NCBI RefSeq assembly: GCF_000513995.1
Contig: NZ_AZVB01000003.1
Coordinates: 62,001-126,000, forward strand
Origin: Pseudoxanthomonas sp. J35
Lineage (GTDB): Bacteria > Pseudomonadota > Gammaproteobacteria > Xanthomonadales > Xanthomonadaceae
Reading direction: 5' to 3'
Length of the DNA stretch: 64,000 bases
The notes under the pieces are model-generated. The model did not search any database and was not told the DNA's origin. It worked only from the letters and a program-made list of their open reading frames with translations. Shown piece after piece: positions 33,027 to 40,994 of the stretch (its first letter is position 1; the number at the start of each line of letters is the position of its first letter). The translations under genes and the position numbers were made by a program.

Positions 33027-35411
33027 TTACTTCAGCGTGCGCTCGAACAGCTTGAGGATGCGTTTGTACTCGTCCAGCCAGGAGTCGGCGCGGGTGAAGC
33101 CGTGGCGCTCCAGCGGGTACGGCGCGATCTCCCAGTTGTCCTTGCGCAGCTCGATCAGGCGCTGGGTCAGCACCACCGAATCGCGGAAGAACACGTTGTC
33201 GTCGATCATGCCGTGGGCGATCAGCAGGTGGTCCTGCAGCCCCTGCGCGTACTCGATCGGCGAGGACTTGCGGTACGCCTCCGGGTCGATGTCCGGGGTG
33301 TTGAGGATGTTCGAGGTGTACTCGTGGTTGTACTGGGTCCAGTCGACCACCGGGCGCAGCGCGGCGCCGGCCTTGAACGTGCCCGGCGAGCGGAACAGCG
33401 CCATGAAGGTCATGAAGCCGCCGTAGCTGCCGCCGTAGATGCCGGCGCGGTCGCGGTCGCCCTGGCGGTTGGCCACCACCCAGTCCAGGCCGTCCAGGTA
33501 GTCCTCCAGCTCCGGATGGCCCATCTGCCGGTAGATCGCGGTGCGCCAGTCGCGGCCGTAGCCCTCGCTGCCGCGGTAGTCCAGGTCCAGCACCACGTAG
33601 CCCTTCTCCACCAGCAGGTGGTGGAACATCTGCTCGCGGAAGTAGTTCGGGTAGCGTGCGTGCACGTTCTGCAGGTAGCCGGCGCCGTGCACGAACATCA
33701 CCACCGGGTACTTGCGGCCGGGCTCGTAGTCCTTCGGCCCGTAGAACTTGCCCCACACCGTGCCGGCACCGTGCTTCGACGGCACCTGCACGATCTCCGG
33801 CCCGATCCACTGCCGCGCCTTGAACGCGGCGCTGCGGGTGTCGGTGAGCCTGCGCGCCTCGCCGCCGGCCACCGGCGCCACCGCGATCTGCGGCGGCAGG
33901 TAGGCGGCCGACCAGCGCACCAGCAGCTGGCGGCCGTCGGGCGAGAGGCTGAAGTCCTCCACGCCGTCCAGCGCGGTGACCTCGCGCACCTGGCCGCTGG
34001 CCAGGTCCAGCGCGCAGACCTTGTAGTCGCCCGGCCACTGCCGGTTGCACAGGAACAGGAAACCGTTGCCGTCGGCGGTGACCACCGGCGAGGAGGCTTC
34101 CCACCTGCCGGAGGTGCGCTGCTGCGGGCGGCCGTTGCCGGCCTGGGTGTACAGGTGCGAGTAACCGGATTCCTCGGACAGGAACCACAGCGTGCGGTTG
34201 TCCGGCAGCCAGCCGAAATCGTTGAAGTTCCAGTTGATCCAGGCCGGGTCGTTGAGCCGGTGGCGCGGCTGCAGGGTGGCGCCGTCCAGGTCGACCGCGG
34301 CGATCCAGCGGTCCTTGTTGTCGACCGCGCGCAGCATCACCGCGACGTTGCGGCCGTCACTGGTCCAGCGGATCGCCGCGTTCGGGCCATCGCCGCCGAC
34401 CTGCACCGGGCGCAGGCCCTTGAGCGGGTCCTTGCCGGCGGCCTTGCGCAGCGCCGCCAGCGGATCGACGCCGATGCCCGGCAGCGCGTCGAACTTCAGC
34501 TCGCGCACGCTGCCGTCGACGGCGTCGACCAGCCACAGCGCGTGCGGCAGCGGGTCGTTGCGGCCGACGCGGGTGCGCACGTCCTCGAATTCCTCGTAGC
34601 CGGACTCGGTGACGTAGGTCGGCATCTTGCCTTTGCGGCCGGCGTCGGCGCCCTTCTTCTTCGTCACCACCAGCAGGTGGCGCGCATCGGGCGAGAGGCT
34701 GCTGTCGACGATCTCGACCTCGTCGCCGAGGTAGGCCGGGCCGGGCGCGCGGGTTGGATCAGCCTTGCGCCAGGCTTCCTCCTGCGCGCGCTGGGCGTCG
34801 CGGCGCTCCTTGTCCTTGCGCAGGGTGTCGATGGTGCGCAGCTGCTGTTCGCGCAGCAGGTCCGGCTTCGGCGGCGCGGCCGGGTCCTTCTCGGCCTTGA
34901 GCGAGGCGACCTGGGCCACGCCGGCGCCGGCGTTCCACTTGAACCAGTCGTGGCCGGCGCGCCAGATCACCCCGCCGTCGGCGGCGAAGCGCGGCTGCGA
35001 TTCGGCCGCGGCGCTGCGGGTGAGCTGGGTCAGCGCGCCGGAGGACAGGTCGCGCAGGAACACGTCGCCGTTGCGGACGAAGACCATGCGGCGGCGCGCG
35101 GCGTCGTACACCGGGTCCGGCGCGTCCAGGCCGGCGCGCTCGGCGTCGGAGACCTTCTGCAGGGCGCCGCCGGCGATCGGCTGGCGCCAGGTGTCGCGGA
35201 TGGCGCTGCCTTCGCGCTTGAGCAGCAGCTGCGCCTCGCGGCCGTCCCAGCTCCACCAGGCCTTCTCCACCGGCGGGCCGATCCAGTCCGGGTCGGCCAT
35301 GGCCTGTTCGATGGCCAGCGGGGCGGGCGCCTGGGCGGCGGCCGGCAGGGACGGAAGCAGGGCAGCCGGGGCGAGGAACAGGGGCAGGGCGCGCAGCAGC
35401 GGACGGGTCAT
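33027..35411 (-). CDS. S9 family prolyl-oligopeptidase-like peptidase, exported
   Basis: About 794 residues from MTRPLLRALPLFLAPAALLP, a signal peptide cut near AAAQA. An N-terminal propeller with repeated WD40-like strands (SLSPDARHLLVVT, SLSPDGRQLLVRW) precedes an alpha/beta-hydrolase domain. The catalytic triad is Ser662 in YGGSYGGFM, Asp737 in GMIDDNVFF and His770 in LERHGFTR. It differs from the peptidase at 14.3 kb in the linker (EKDPAAPPKPDLLREQQLRT, Lys/Arg-rich helix at about 195-225) and lacks an obvious DPP IV Glu motif, so it is more likely a broad oligopeptidase. The upstream in-frame extension to 35513 was rejected. Confidence 0.92.
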   Translation of the reverse strand: MTRPLLRALPLFLAPAALLPSLPAAAQAPAPLAIEQAMADPDWIGPPVEKAWWSWDGREAQLLLKREGSAIRDTWRQPIAGGALQKVSDAERAGLDAPDPVYDAARRRMVFVRNGDVFLRDLSSGALTQLTRSAAAESQPRFAADGGVIWRAGHDWFKWNAGAGVAQVASLKAEKDPAAPPKPDLLREQQLRTIDTLRKDKERRDAQRAQEEAWRKADPTRAPGPAYLGDEVEIVDSSLSPDARHLLVVTKKKGADAGRKGKMPTYVTESGYEEFEDVRTRVGRNDPLPHALWLVDAVDGSVRELKFDALPGIGVDPLAALRKAAGKDPLKGLRPVQVGGDGPNAAIRWTSDGRNVAVMLRAVDNKDRWIAAVDLDGATLQPRHRLNDPAWINWNFNDFGWLPDNRTLWFLSEESGYSHLYTQAGNGRPQQRTSGRWEASSPVVTADGNGFLFLCNRQWPGDYKVCALDLASGQVREVTALDGVEDFSLSPDGRQLLVRWSAAYLPPQIAVAPVAGGEARRLTDTRSAAFKARQWIGPEIVQVPSKHGAGTVWGKFYGPKDYEPGRKYPVVMFVHGAGYLQNVHARYPNYFREQMFHHLLVEKGYVVLDLDYRGSEGYGRDWRTAIYRQMGHPELEDYLDGLDWVVANRQGDRDRAGIYGGSYGGFMTFMALFRSPGTFKAGAALRPVVDWTQYNHEYTSNILNTPDIDPEAYRKSSPIEYAQGLQDHLLIAHGMIDDNVFFRDSVVLTQRLIELRKDNWEIAPYPLERHGFTRADSWLDEYKRILKLFERTLK

Positions 35412-35583
35412 GGCGACGGCGGCAGTTTCGGAAGCCGCGCAGGGTAGCAGTCCGGGGCGGTGCGGCCACCGGTGGAAGGTCACGGTTCGCGGCCAAACTT
35501 GCCTGCGCGGCACGCCACGGCCAAGCTAGCCGCACAGCAAGGGCGGGCAACGGGTCCGTCGCACAGGGGACCGGGCAGTACCG

Positions 35584-36924
35584 ATGTCGGCCGTCATCCA
35601 AGCGCATTCCCACGGCGGGCGGCTGCCGTTGCCCGCCGGCGATCCGGCGCGGGTACTGGTGTTCGATGGCGAGGGCGCCCTGACCCTGGGGGCGTTCATG
35701 GAGCAGGCCCGCGCGCTGGCCGCCGGGCTGCCGGAAGCCCGCCACGTCGTGCACCTGGCCGAGGACCGCCGGCGCTTCCTGCTCGGCTTCTGCGCCGCCG
35801 CCCAGCGCGGGCAGGTGGCGCTGCTGCCGCCGTCCGGCGCGCCGGGCACGGTGGCCGAGATCCTCGACGCGCACGCCGCCGGTGGCGCCTACCGCCTCGA
35901 GGTCGCGCGCATCGATGCGGCCGCGGTGCAGGCGCCGGGCCTGCAGGATCCGGCGGTGCCGACGGTCCAGGCCGAGGCGCTGGCCGCGATCGGCTACACC
36001 TCCGGCAGCACCGGCCGCCCGCAGCCGCACGCCAAGACCTGGGCGGCCTTCGCCACCGGCGCGATGCAGAACCTGGCCGCGCTGCAGGACCTGTGGGGCC
36101 AGGCGCAGCCGCAGGTGGTGGCCACCGTGCCGCCGCAGCACATGTACGGCATGGAGATGACGGTGATGCTGCCGCTGCTCGGCGGCGCGGCGGTGCACGC
36201 CGGCAGGCCGCTGTTCCCCGCCGACGTGGCCCGCGCGCTGCACCAAGCCGGCGGGACCCGCCTGCTGGTGACCACGCCGGTGCACCTGCGCGCGCTGCTG
36301 AGGTCGGGCGTGGAGCTGCCGGCGCTGTGCGGCATCGTGTCGGCGACCGCGCCGCTGCCGCGGGACCTGGCCGCCGAGGCCGAGGACCGCTACGGCGCGG
36401 AGGTGCGCGAGGTGTTCGGCTCGACCGAGACCTGCGTGTTCGCGCGGCGCCGCACGGCGCGCGACGAGCTGTGGACGCCGTTGCCGGGCGTGCGCCTGGC
36501 GCCGCGGCCGGACGGCACCCAGGTGGCCGCGCCGCATCTGCCGGCGCCGGTGGTGCTGGCGGACCTGTTCGAGGTCCATGCCGACGGCCGTTTCCGCCTG
36601 TGTGGCCGCCAGGCCGACCTGCTGGAGATCGCCGGCAAGCGCGCCTCGCTGGGCGACCTGACCCGGCGCCTGCTGGCCATCCCGGGGGTCGAGGACGGCG
36701 TGGTCCTGCAGCTGGAGCCGGACCGGCCCGGCGGCGTCGGCCGGATCGCCGCGCTGGCGGTCGCGCCGGGGCTGGACGCGGCGGACATCCTCGATGCGCT
36801 GCGCGGCTCGGTGGACCCGGTGTTCCTGCCGCGCCGGCTGCGCCTGCTGCAGCGGCTGCCGCGCAACGGGACCGGCAAGCTCCGCCGGGAGACCCTGCTG
36901 GAGCTGCTTTCCGGCGGCCACTAG
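35584..36924 (+). CDS. xanA2: Aryl-ACP ligase of xanthomonadin / aryl polyene synthesis (XanA2-like)
   Basis: 446-residue AMP-forming ligase (ANL superfamily). Core motif A3 GYTSGSTGRPQPHAKTW is at 137-153, an A5-like VFGSTETCVFARR follows, then A7/A8 FRLCGRQADLLEIAGKR, and the A10 lysine in NGTGKLRRE at about 432. In Xanthomonas the XanA2 ligase activates 3-hydroxybenzoate and loads it onto the ACP XanC; the small size and missing N-terminal part of larger acyl-CoA synthetases agree with this. It is separated from the rest of the pigment genes by the patatin and serine hydrolase genes. Confidence 0.85.
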   Translation: MSAVIQAHSHGGRLPLPAGDPARVLVFDGEGALTLGAFMEQARALAAGLPEARHVVHLAEDRRRFLLGFCAAAQRGQVALLPPSGAPGTVAEILDAHAAGGAYRLEVARIDAAAVQAPGLQDPAVPTVQAEALAAIGYTSGSTGRPQPHAKTWAAFATGAMQNLAALQDLWGQAQPQVVATVPPQHMYGMEMTVMLPLLGGAAVHAGRPLFPADVARALHQAGGTRLLVTTPVHLRALLRSGVELPALCGIVSATAPLPRDLAAEAEDRYGAEVREVFGSTETCVFARRRTARDELWTPLPGVRLAPRPDGTQVAAPHLPAPVVLADLFEVHADGRFRLCGRQADLLEIAGKRASLGDLTRRLLAIPGVEDGVVLQLEPDRPGGVGRIAALAVAPGLDAADILDALRGSVDPVFLPRRLRLLQRLPRNGTGKLRRETLLELLSGGH

Positions 36925-37001
36925 GGCGCATTCATCCGCCGTGCCGGTAGCGGCGGGCGGGCGGTTCTAGAATCCACGGCGCCGCATGCCGCGGCCCTTC
37001 C

Positions 37002-38072
37002 GTGATCCTGCCCGTGCGCCGTTCCCCGCTGTCCCGATCCGTGCCCCGTCGCTGGTTCCCCGTGCTGGCCCTGCTGCTGCTCGCCGCGTGCGGGGGCACC
37101 AGGCCGGAGGCGCCGCCGCAGGTGGTCGTGCCGCCGGCGCCCGATCCGGTGGTGCCGCCGCCGCGCATCGGCCTGGCCTTGGGCGGTGGCGCGGCCAAGG
37201 GCTTCGCCCATATCGGCGTGATCAAGATGCTGGAGGCCAACGGGCTCAAGCCGGACGTGGTCGCCGGCACCAGTGCCGGCAGCGTGGTCGGCGCGCTCTA
37301 CGCCAGCGGCATGGATCCGTTCCAGCTGCAGGAGAAGGCGGTAGCGCTGGACGAGGCCAGCATCCGCGACGTGCGCCTGTTCGGCGGCGGGCTGGTGCAG
37401 GGCGTGGCGCTGCAGGACTACGTCAACGCGCAGGTCGGCAAGCGCCCGATCGAGCGGCTGCGCAAGCCGTTCGCGGCGGTGGCCACGCGCCTGGAGACGG
37501 GCGAGCGCACGGTGTTCGTGCGCGGCAACACCGGACAGGCGGTGCGCGCGTCCAGCAGCGTGCCGGGGGTGTTCGAGCCGGTGACCATCGGCCAGTACCA
37601 GTACGTGGACGGCGGGGTGGTCAGCCCGGTGCCGGTGGACGCGGCGCGCCAGCTCGGGGCGGACGTGGTGATCGCGGTCGACATCTCCAGCAAGGCGACG
37701 GGCAAGCGTCCGGACGGGATGCTGGGCATCGTCAACCAGTCGATCGCGATCATGGGCCAGCGCCTGGGCGAGCAGGAGCTGGGACGCGCGGACGTGGTGA
37801 TCCGGCCGAACGTGCTGGACTACGGTTCGGCGGATTTCACCCGGCGCAACCAGGCGATCCTGGAAGGCGAGAAGGCGGCGCTGGCGGCGCTGCCGCAGAT
37901 CCGTGCGGCGCTGGAGAAGGCGCAGGCGCGGAGGCTGGTTCAGGCGCGCGAGATGCAGGCGCAGGCGGCGGCGCAACGCCAGGCGGCACAGGCGGTGCCG
38001 CCGTGCGAGGAGGGTTCGCGCTGGAATCCGCTGAAGCGCAAGGGCGGCGACTGCAAGGCGGAGAAGCGCTGA
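37002..38072 (+). CDS. Patatin-like phospholipase (RssA-type) lipoprotein
   Basis: 356 residues from a GTG start. The signal ends in a lipobox (LLLLAAC, Cys about 30), so it is a lipoprotein. The patatin domain contains the oxyanion hole IGLALGGGAAKGFAHIGV, the nucleophile Ser in VAGTSAGSVVGA, and the catalytic Asp in YVDGGVVSPVP. Together they form a complete Ser/Asp dyad. A Gln/Ala-rich coiled-coil-like tail follows at about 305-335. The role is probably lipid acyl hydrolysis at the envelope; a link with the pigment lipid is only positional. Confidence 0.88.
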   Translation: MILPVRRSPLSRSVPRRWFPVLALLLLAACGGTRPEAPPQVVVPPAPDPVVPPPRIGLALGGGAAKGFAHIGVIKMLEANGLKPDVVAGTSAGSVVGALYASGMDPFQLQEKAVALDEASIRDVRLFGGGLVQGVALQDYVNAQVGKRPIERLRKPFAAVATRLETGERTVFVRGNTGQAVRASSSVPGVFEPVTIGQYQYVDGGVVSPVPVDAARQLGADVVIAVDISSKATGKRPDGMLGIVNQSIAIMGQRLGEQELGRADVVIRPNVLDYGSADFTRRNQAILEGEKAALAALPQIRAALEKAQARRLVQAREMQAQAAAQRQAAQAVPPCEEGSRWNPLKRKGGDCKAEKR

Positions 38073-38105
38073 GGCGTTCTTGCTGTGCTCTGTTGGGGGG
38101 CGGGC

Positions 38106-38380
38106 CAACGACAGCAACAGCAACAGCAACGGCAACGGCAACGGCTTGGGGCGTCGGCTTCGGACGGAGCCGCGGCAGCGCGGGGGTATGGCGCATCGCG
38201 CGGTTCCGCGTCCTGAGCGCGGCACATCGATGTGCCGCTTGCGCCGCGCCGGGAATGAACTCGGGCGCTGGCCACGCCTGGCGCGTCGCCACGCGCCGGC
38301 CTTCTAACCGCATCGTCCAGCCATCAGCCTTTTGCACACCCCCGCGCTACCGCGTCTTCGGGCGCTTTGGGGTCGTGGCT
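38106..38380. repeat. Long-hairpin repeat element, copy A, with hexanucleotide tract
   Basis: Starts with a degenerate tract of AACAGC / AACGGC hexamers (38106-38145). Next is an arm CCGCGGCAGCGCGGGGGTAT at 38170-38189 that pairs with the inverse ACACCCCCGCGCTACCGCG at 38336-38354. At the tip is a perfect 20-bp palindrome at 38219-38238 (centre ATCGAT). A second copy with the same order lies at 60309-60512. No gene is in it. The flanks continue as TCTTCGGGCGC...GTCGTGGCT in both copies. Confidence 0.75.
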
Positions 38381-38436
38381 CCGTTCTCTTCTCCCCCTCT
38401 CCTACCGAGGGAGGAGAGGGGGCACAGCGCCTTCGC

Positions 38437-38678
38437 GTAGAGCGGGGCTCGCCCCGTTGCTTCTCCCGCCTGCGAGGGTCAGCTCCGTAGCCCGGGTAAG
38501 CGAAGCGCACCCGGGGCCGTGGTCCGGCATGCGTCGCCATCTGCGATGGCCAGAGGTGGCCCCGGATGCGGCCTGCGGCCTTGTCCGGGCTGGGACGGCT
38601 CGCTGCGACGTGCTTGTGCGGACTGCTTCCAGGGCCACTGGGACACCGGGCGTGGGAGTCGGGCAGGCCCGACTCTAC
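38437..38678. repeat. GTAG-headed REPIN split by a second-family element
   Basis: Left unit GTAGAGCGGGGCTCGCCCCG at 38437 and right unit GAGTCGGGCAGGCCCGACTC+TAC ending at 38678. The spacer is about 200 bases instead of the usual 30-35 because the GTAGCCCGG pair at 38487-38593 lies inside it. The region 38073-38704 thus holds only repeats: the long hairpin copy A, a CTCTCC...GGAGAG stem near 38397, and these two nested elements. Confidence 0.78.
38487..38593. repeat. Second-family REP pair nested in a REPIN
   Basis: Left unit GTAGCCCGGGTAAGCGAAGC + GCACCCGGGG and inverted right unit CCCCGGATGCGGCCTGCGGC + CTTGTCCGGGCTGG. Same layout as the pair at 14159-14266; the right end has decayed (CTGG for CTAC). 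Confidence 0.78.
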
Positions 38679-38704
38679 GGGGGTGCGGGGCTTCCCCCGA
38701 TGGA

Positions 38705-39853
38705 TCAGTCACGCGGTGCGGCGGCGCTGGTGTCGTCGTGGTAGACCGCGTCGCGGAAGGCCTTGTGCAGGGGGACCTTGCCGAAGGGCAGCCACTGGGC
38801 GAACAGGACGGCGGCGAGGTCGTTGACGGGGTCGACCCAGAACAGGGTGTTGGCGGCGCCGTCCCAGAAGAATTCGCCGACTTCGCCGGAGGCCTCCCCG
38901 GCGTCCGCCGGCGGGGCGATGCGCACGGCGAAGTCGATGCCGAAGCCGACCTGGCCCTTGCTCGGCAGCCAGGAGCGGTCGTGCGGGCCGACTGCGCGCG
39001 GCAAGGCGTCGGTGGCCATCAGCCGCACCGTCGACACGCCGTCGTCGCTGCGCAGGTACAGCGCGGCGAAGCGGTCGCGGTCGGCGGCGCGCACGACGTA
39101 GCGGGTGTCCTTCATCCCCAGCGGTTCGAACACGTGGGCCTGCAGGTAGGCGTCGAACGGCTGGCCGGAGAACACTTCGACCAGGCGCGCCTGCACGTCC
39201 ACCGCCGGCGAATACAGCCAGCGCGTGCCGGGCTGGTAGAGCAGCGGCACGCTGGCGATGCGGCGCACTTCCTCGGCGAGGGTGTTGTCGAAGTTCTCCG
39301 GATCGGCCTTGCGGTACATCGCGCCGACCGGGCCCGGGGCGTCGTTGCCGCCGACGAAGCCGGCGGTGTGGCGCATCAGGTCGCGGATGGTGATGGGACG
39401 CTCCGGCGCCACCAGCAGTGGCCGTCCCTGCGCGTCGGTGCCGGCGTAGACGCGAACCCTGGCGAACTCGGGCAGGTAGCGGGAGACCGGGTCGTCGAGC
39501 TGGAACCTGCCCTGTTCGTACAGCTGCATCAGCGCCACCCCGGTGACCGGTTTGGTCATCGAGAAGATGCGCACGATGGTGTCGCGCGCCATCGGCTTGC
39601 CGGCCTCGCGGTCGGCCATGCCGAAGGCGCCGAAGTACGCTTCGCGGCCGTCGTGCCAGACCAGGGCGGAGGCGCCGACGATCTCGCCGGCGTCGACGAA
39701 GCGACGCAGCGACGCGTCCAGGCGCGCCGGATCGATGCGGGCCACGCCGGCGTCGGGGCGTGCATCGGTGGCGGGCTTCGTGGCAGGCGTGGCCGCCACC
39801 GTGGCGGACGCGAAGGTCAGGCAGGACAGGAACGCCAGGCGCAGCAGGTTCAT
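38705..39853 (-). CDS. Serine hydrolase, class C beta-lactamase fold, exported
   Basis: About 382 residues from MNLLRLAFLSCLTFASATVA, a signal peptide. The SxxK active site is in RIFSMTKPVTGVALM, and the second-motif Tyr is likely in LYSPAVDV (Y-S-P, where many esterases of this group have YSN). LMRHTAGFVGG is the usual HTSG/HTAG box, and a C-terminal WDGAANTLFWVD region is present. The family includes esterases, D-aminopeptidases and transesterases, and true beta-lactamase activity is unlikely. It sits inside the pigment region but on its own, after the repeat-filled gap. Confidence 0.88.
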   Translation of the reverse strand: MNLLRLAFLSCLTFASATVAATPATKPATDARPDAGVARIDPARLDASLRRFVDAGEIVGASALVWHDGREAYFGAFGMADREAGKPMARDTIVRIFSMTKPVTGVALMQLYEQGRFQLDDPVSRYLPEFARVRVYAGTDAQGRPLLVAPERPITIRDLMRHTAGFVGGNDAPGPVGAMYRKADPENFDNTLAEEVRRIASVPLLYQPGTRWLYSPAVDVQARLVEVFSGQPFDAYLQAHVFEPLGMKDTRYVVRAADRDRFAALYLRSDDGVSTVRLMATDALPRAVGPHDRSWLPSKGQVGFGIDFAVRIAPPADAGEASGEVGEFFWDGAANTLFWVDPVNDLAAVLFAQWLPFGKVPLHKAFRDAVYHDDTSAAAPRD

Positions 39854-39968
39854 CGTCACCCTTCCGGTTCGTACGGCGATGGAGTGGCGCCGGCCGCGGG
39901 GCCGGGGCGAATGCAGCGCGGGGCAGTATCCCGGACGCGCGAGCGCCCGGCGCAAGCGCCGGGCGTGC

Positions 39969-40994
39969 TCAGGCCTTCGCCGTCGCCGTCGCGCCGTGCA
40001 CGCCGTCGATCTCGATCAGCAGCTCGCGGCGGCAGACATGGGCGTGCAGCAGCAGCCGCGGCACCGACGGACCCAGGCGGGCGTCCAGCTGCGCGGCCAC
40101 GGTGGCGGCGTCGCCGGGTTCGCGCACGTAGACCTTCAGCGCGCTGCCGCTGCCGAGCGTGGCTGGCAGCGAGGGCTGCAGGCGGCGCGCGGCCTCGACC
40201 AGGCTGTCGATATTGGCCAGCGTCTCGTCCAGCTGGGCGGACACCGAGCCGCAGTGCTGCGAGGCGTGGCCGACGATGGCGGCGGTGCCGGACAGCAGCA
40301 GCGGCATTGCTCCGTCGGCCGGGGGCAGCATCGCGCGGGCGAAGCTCGGCGGCTGCGGGCCGTACTGGCGCGGGTAGCGGTAGGCGCTGACCTGGCGCGG
40401 GTTCTCCAGCGGCGTCCCTGGCTCGCGCGCGGCCAGCCAGTACACCTGCAGGCGGCGCTGGCCGTCGCAGCGGCCGATCGCGGTGGCGGCCGGCAGGCTC
40501 GACGTGTCCATGCCGCCCATGCCGGCGACGCGGCCGACGCAGAAGCGGCGATAGCGCTCTTCGTCGCCGTCGCCGAGGGTGATGGCGTCCAGGTAGTTCC
40601 AGATGCGCAGCATGCGCGGCATCTGGCTGGCGCCGACGAAGGCGACCAGCCGCGAATAGGCGCGCGCGGTCGCGGCCTCGATGCCTTCCTCGCCCTCGTC
40701 CACTTCCAGCGCACCGAACAGCAGGCGGTCGTCGGTGGCCCAGGCCACGCCGTCGTCGCGGCCGTGGCTGACCGGCGCGGCGGCGCGCCAGACCTCGATG
40801 CACGGTGGGCCCTGCAGGGGTTCCAGCGGGACCCGCAGCCAGCGTGGATCGTCCAGCACCGGTGCATCGGTGCCGAAACCGAGTACGGCCAGGACCTGCG
40901 GGTCGGCCAGCTGCTGCGGCAGAGTGTCGGCGGGCGCGTAGGACACCTGCAGCCGTGGCGCGGCCAGCTCGGCCAAGGGCAGGGGGCGGCTCAC
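39969..40994 (-). CDS. xanB2: Chorismatase, XanB2 / FkbO-Hyg5 family
   Basis: 341 residues from a GTG start that overlaps the previous gene's stop (GTGA). The family is recognised from WATDDRLLFGALEVDE, PRMLRIWNYLDAITLGDGDE and FCVGRVAGMGGMDTSSLPAA, plus a C-terminal YjgF-like part with LLLHAHVCRRELLIEIDGVH. In Xanthomonas XanB2 turns chorismate into 3-hydroxybenzoate (xanthomonadin starter) and 4-hydroxybenzoate (ubiquinone precursor). It therefore links the aroE pathway to the ligase at 35.6 kb. Translationally coupled to the halogenase-like gene upstream. Confidence 0.88.
   Translation of the reverse strand: MSRPLPLAELAAPRLQVSYAPADTLPQQLADPQVLAVLGFGTDAPVLDDPRWLRVPLEPLQGPPCIEVWRAAAPVSHGRDDGVAWATDDRLLFGALEVDEGEEGIEAATARAYSRLVAFVGASQMPRMLRIWNYLDAITLGDGDEERYRRFCVGRVAGMGGMDTSSLPAATAIGRCDGQRRLQVYWLAAREPGTPLENPRQVSAYRYPRQYGPQPPSFARAMLPPADGAMPLLLSGTAAIVGHASQHCGSVSAQLDETLANIDSLVEAARRLQPSLPATLGSGSALKVYVREPGDAATVAAQLDARLGPSVPRLLLHAHVCRRELLIEIDGVHGATATAKA

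Noticed and set aside
38106-38145. Hexamer tract as the coding start of a phase-variable gene
   Set aside because: No open frame downstream with a recognisable protein; the tract belongs to a repeat seen again at 60.3 kb.
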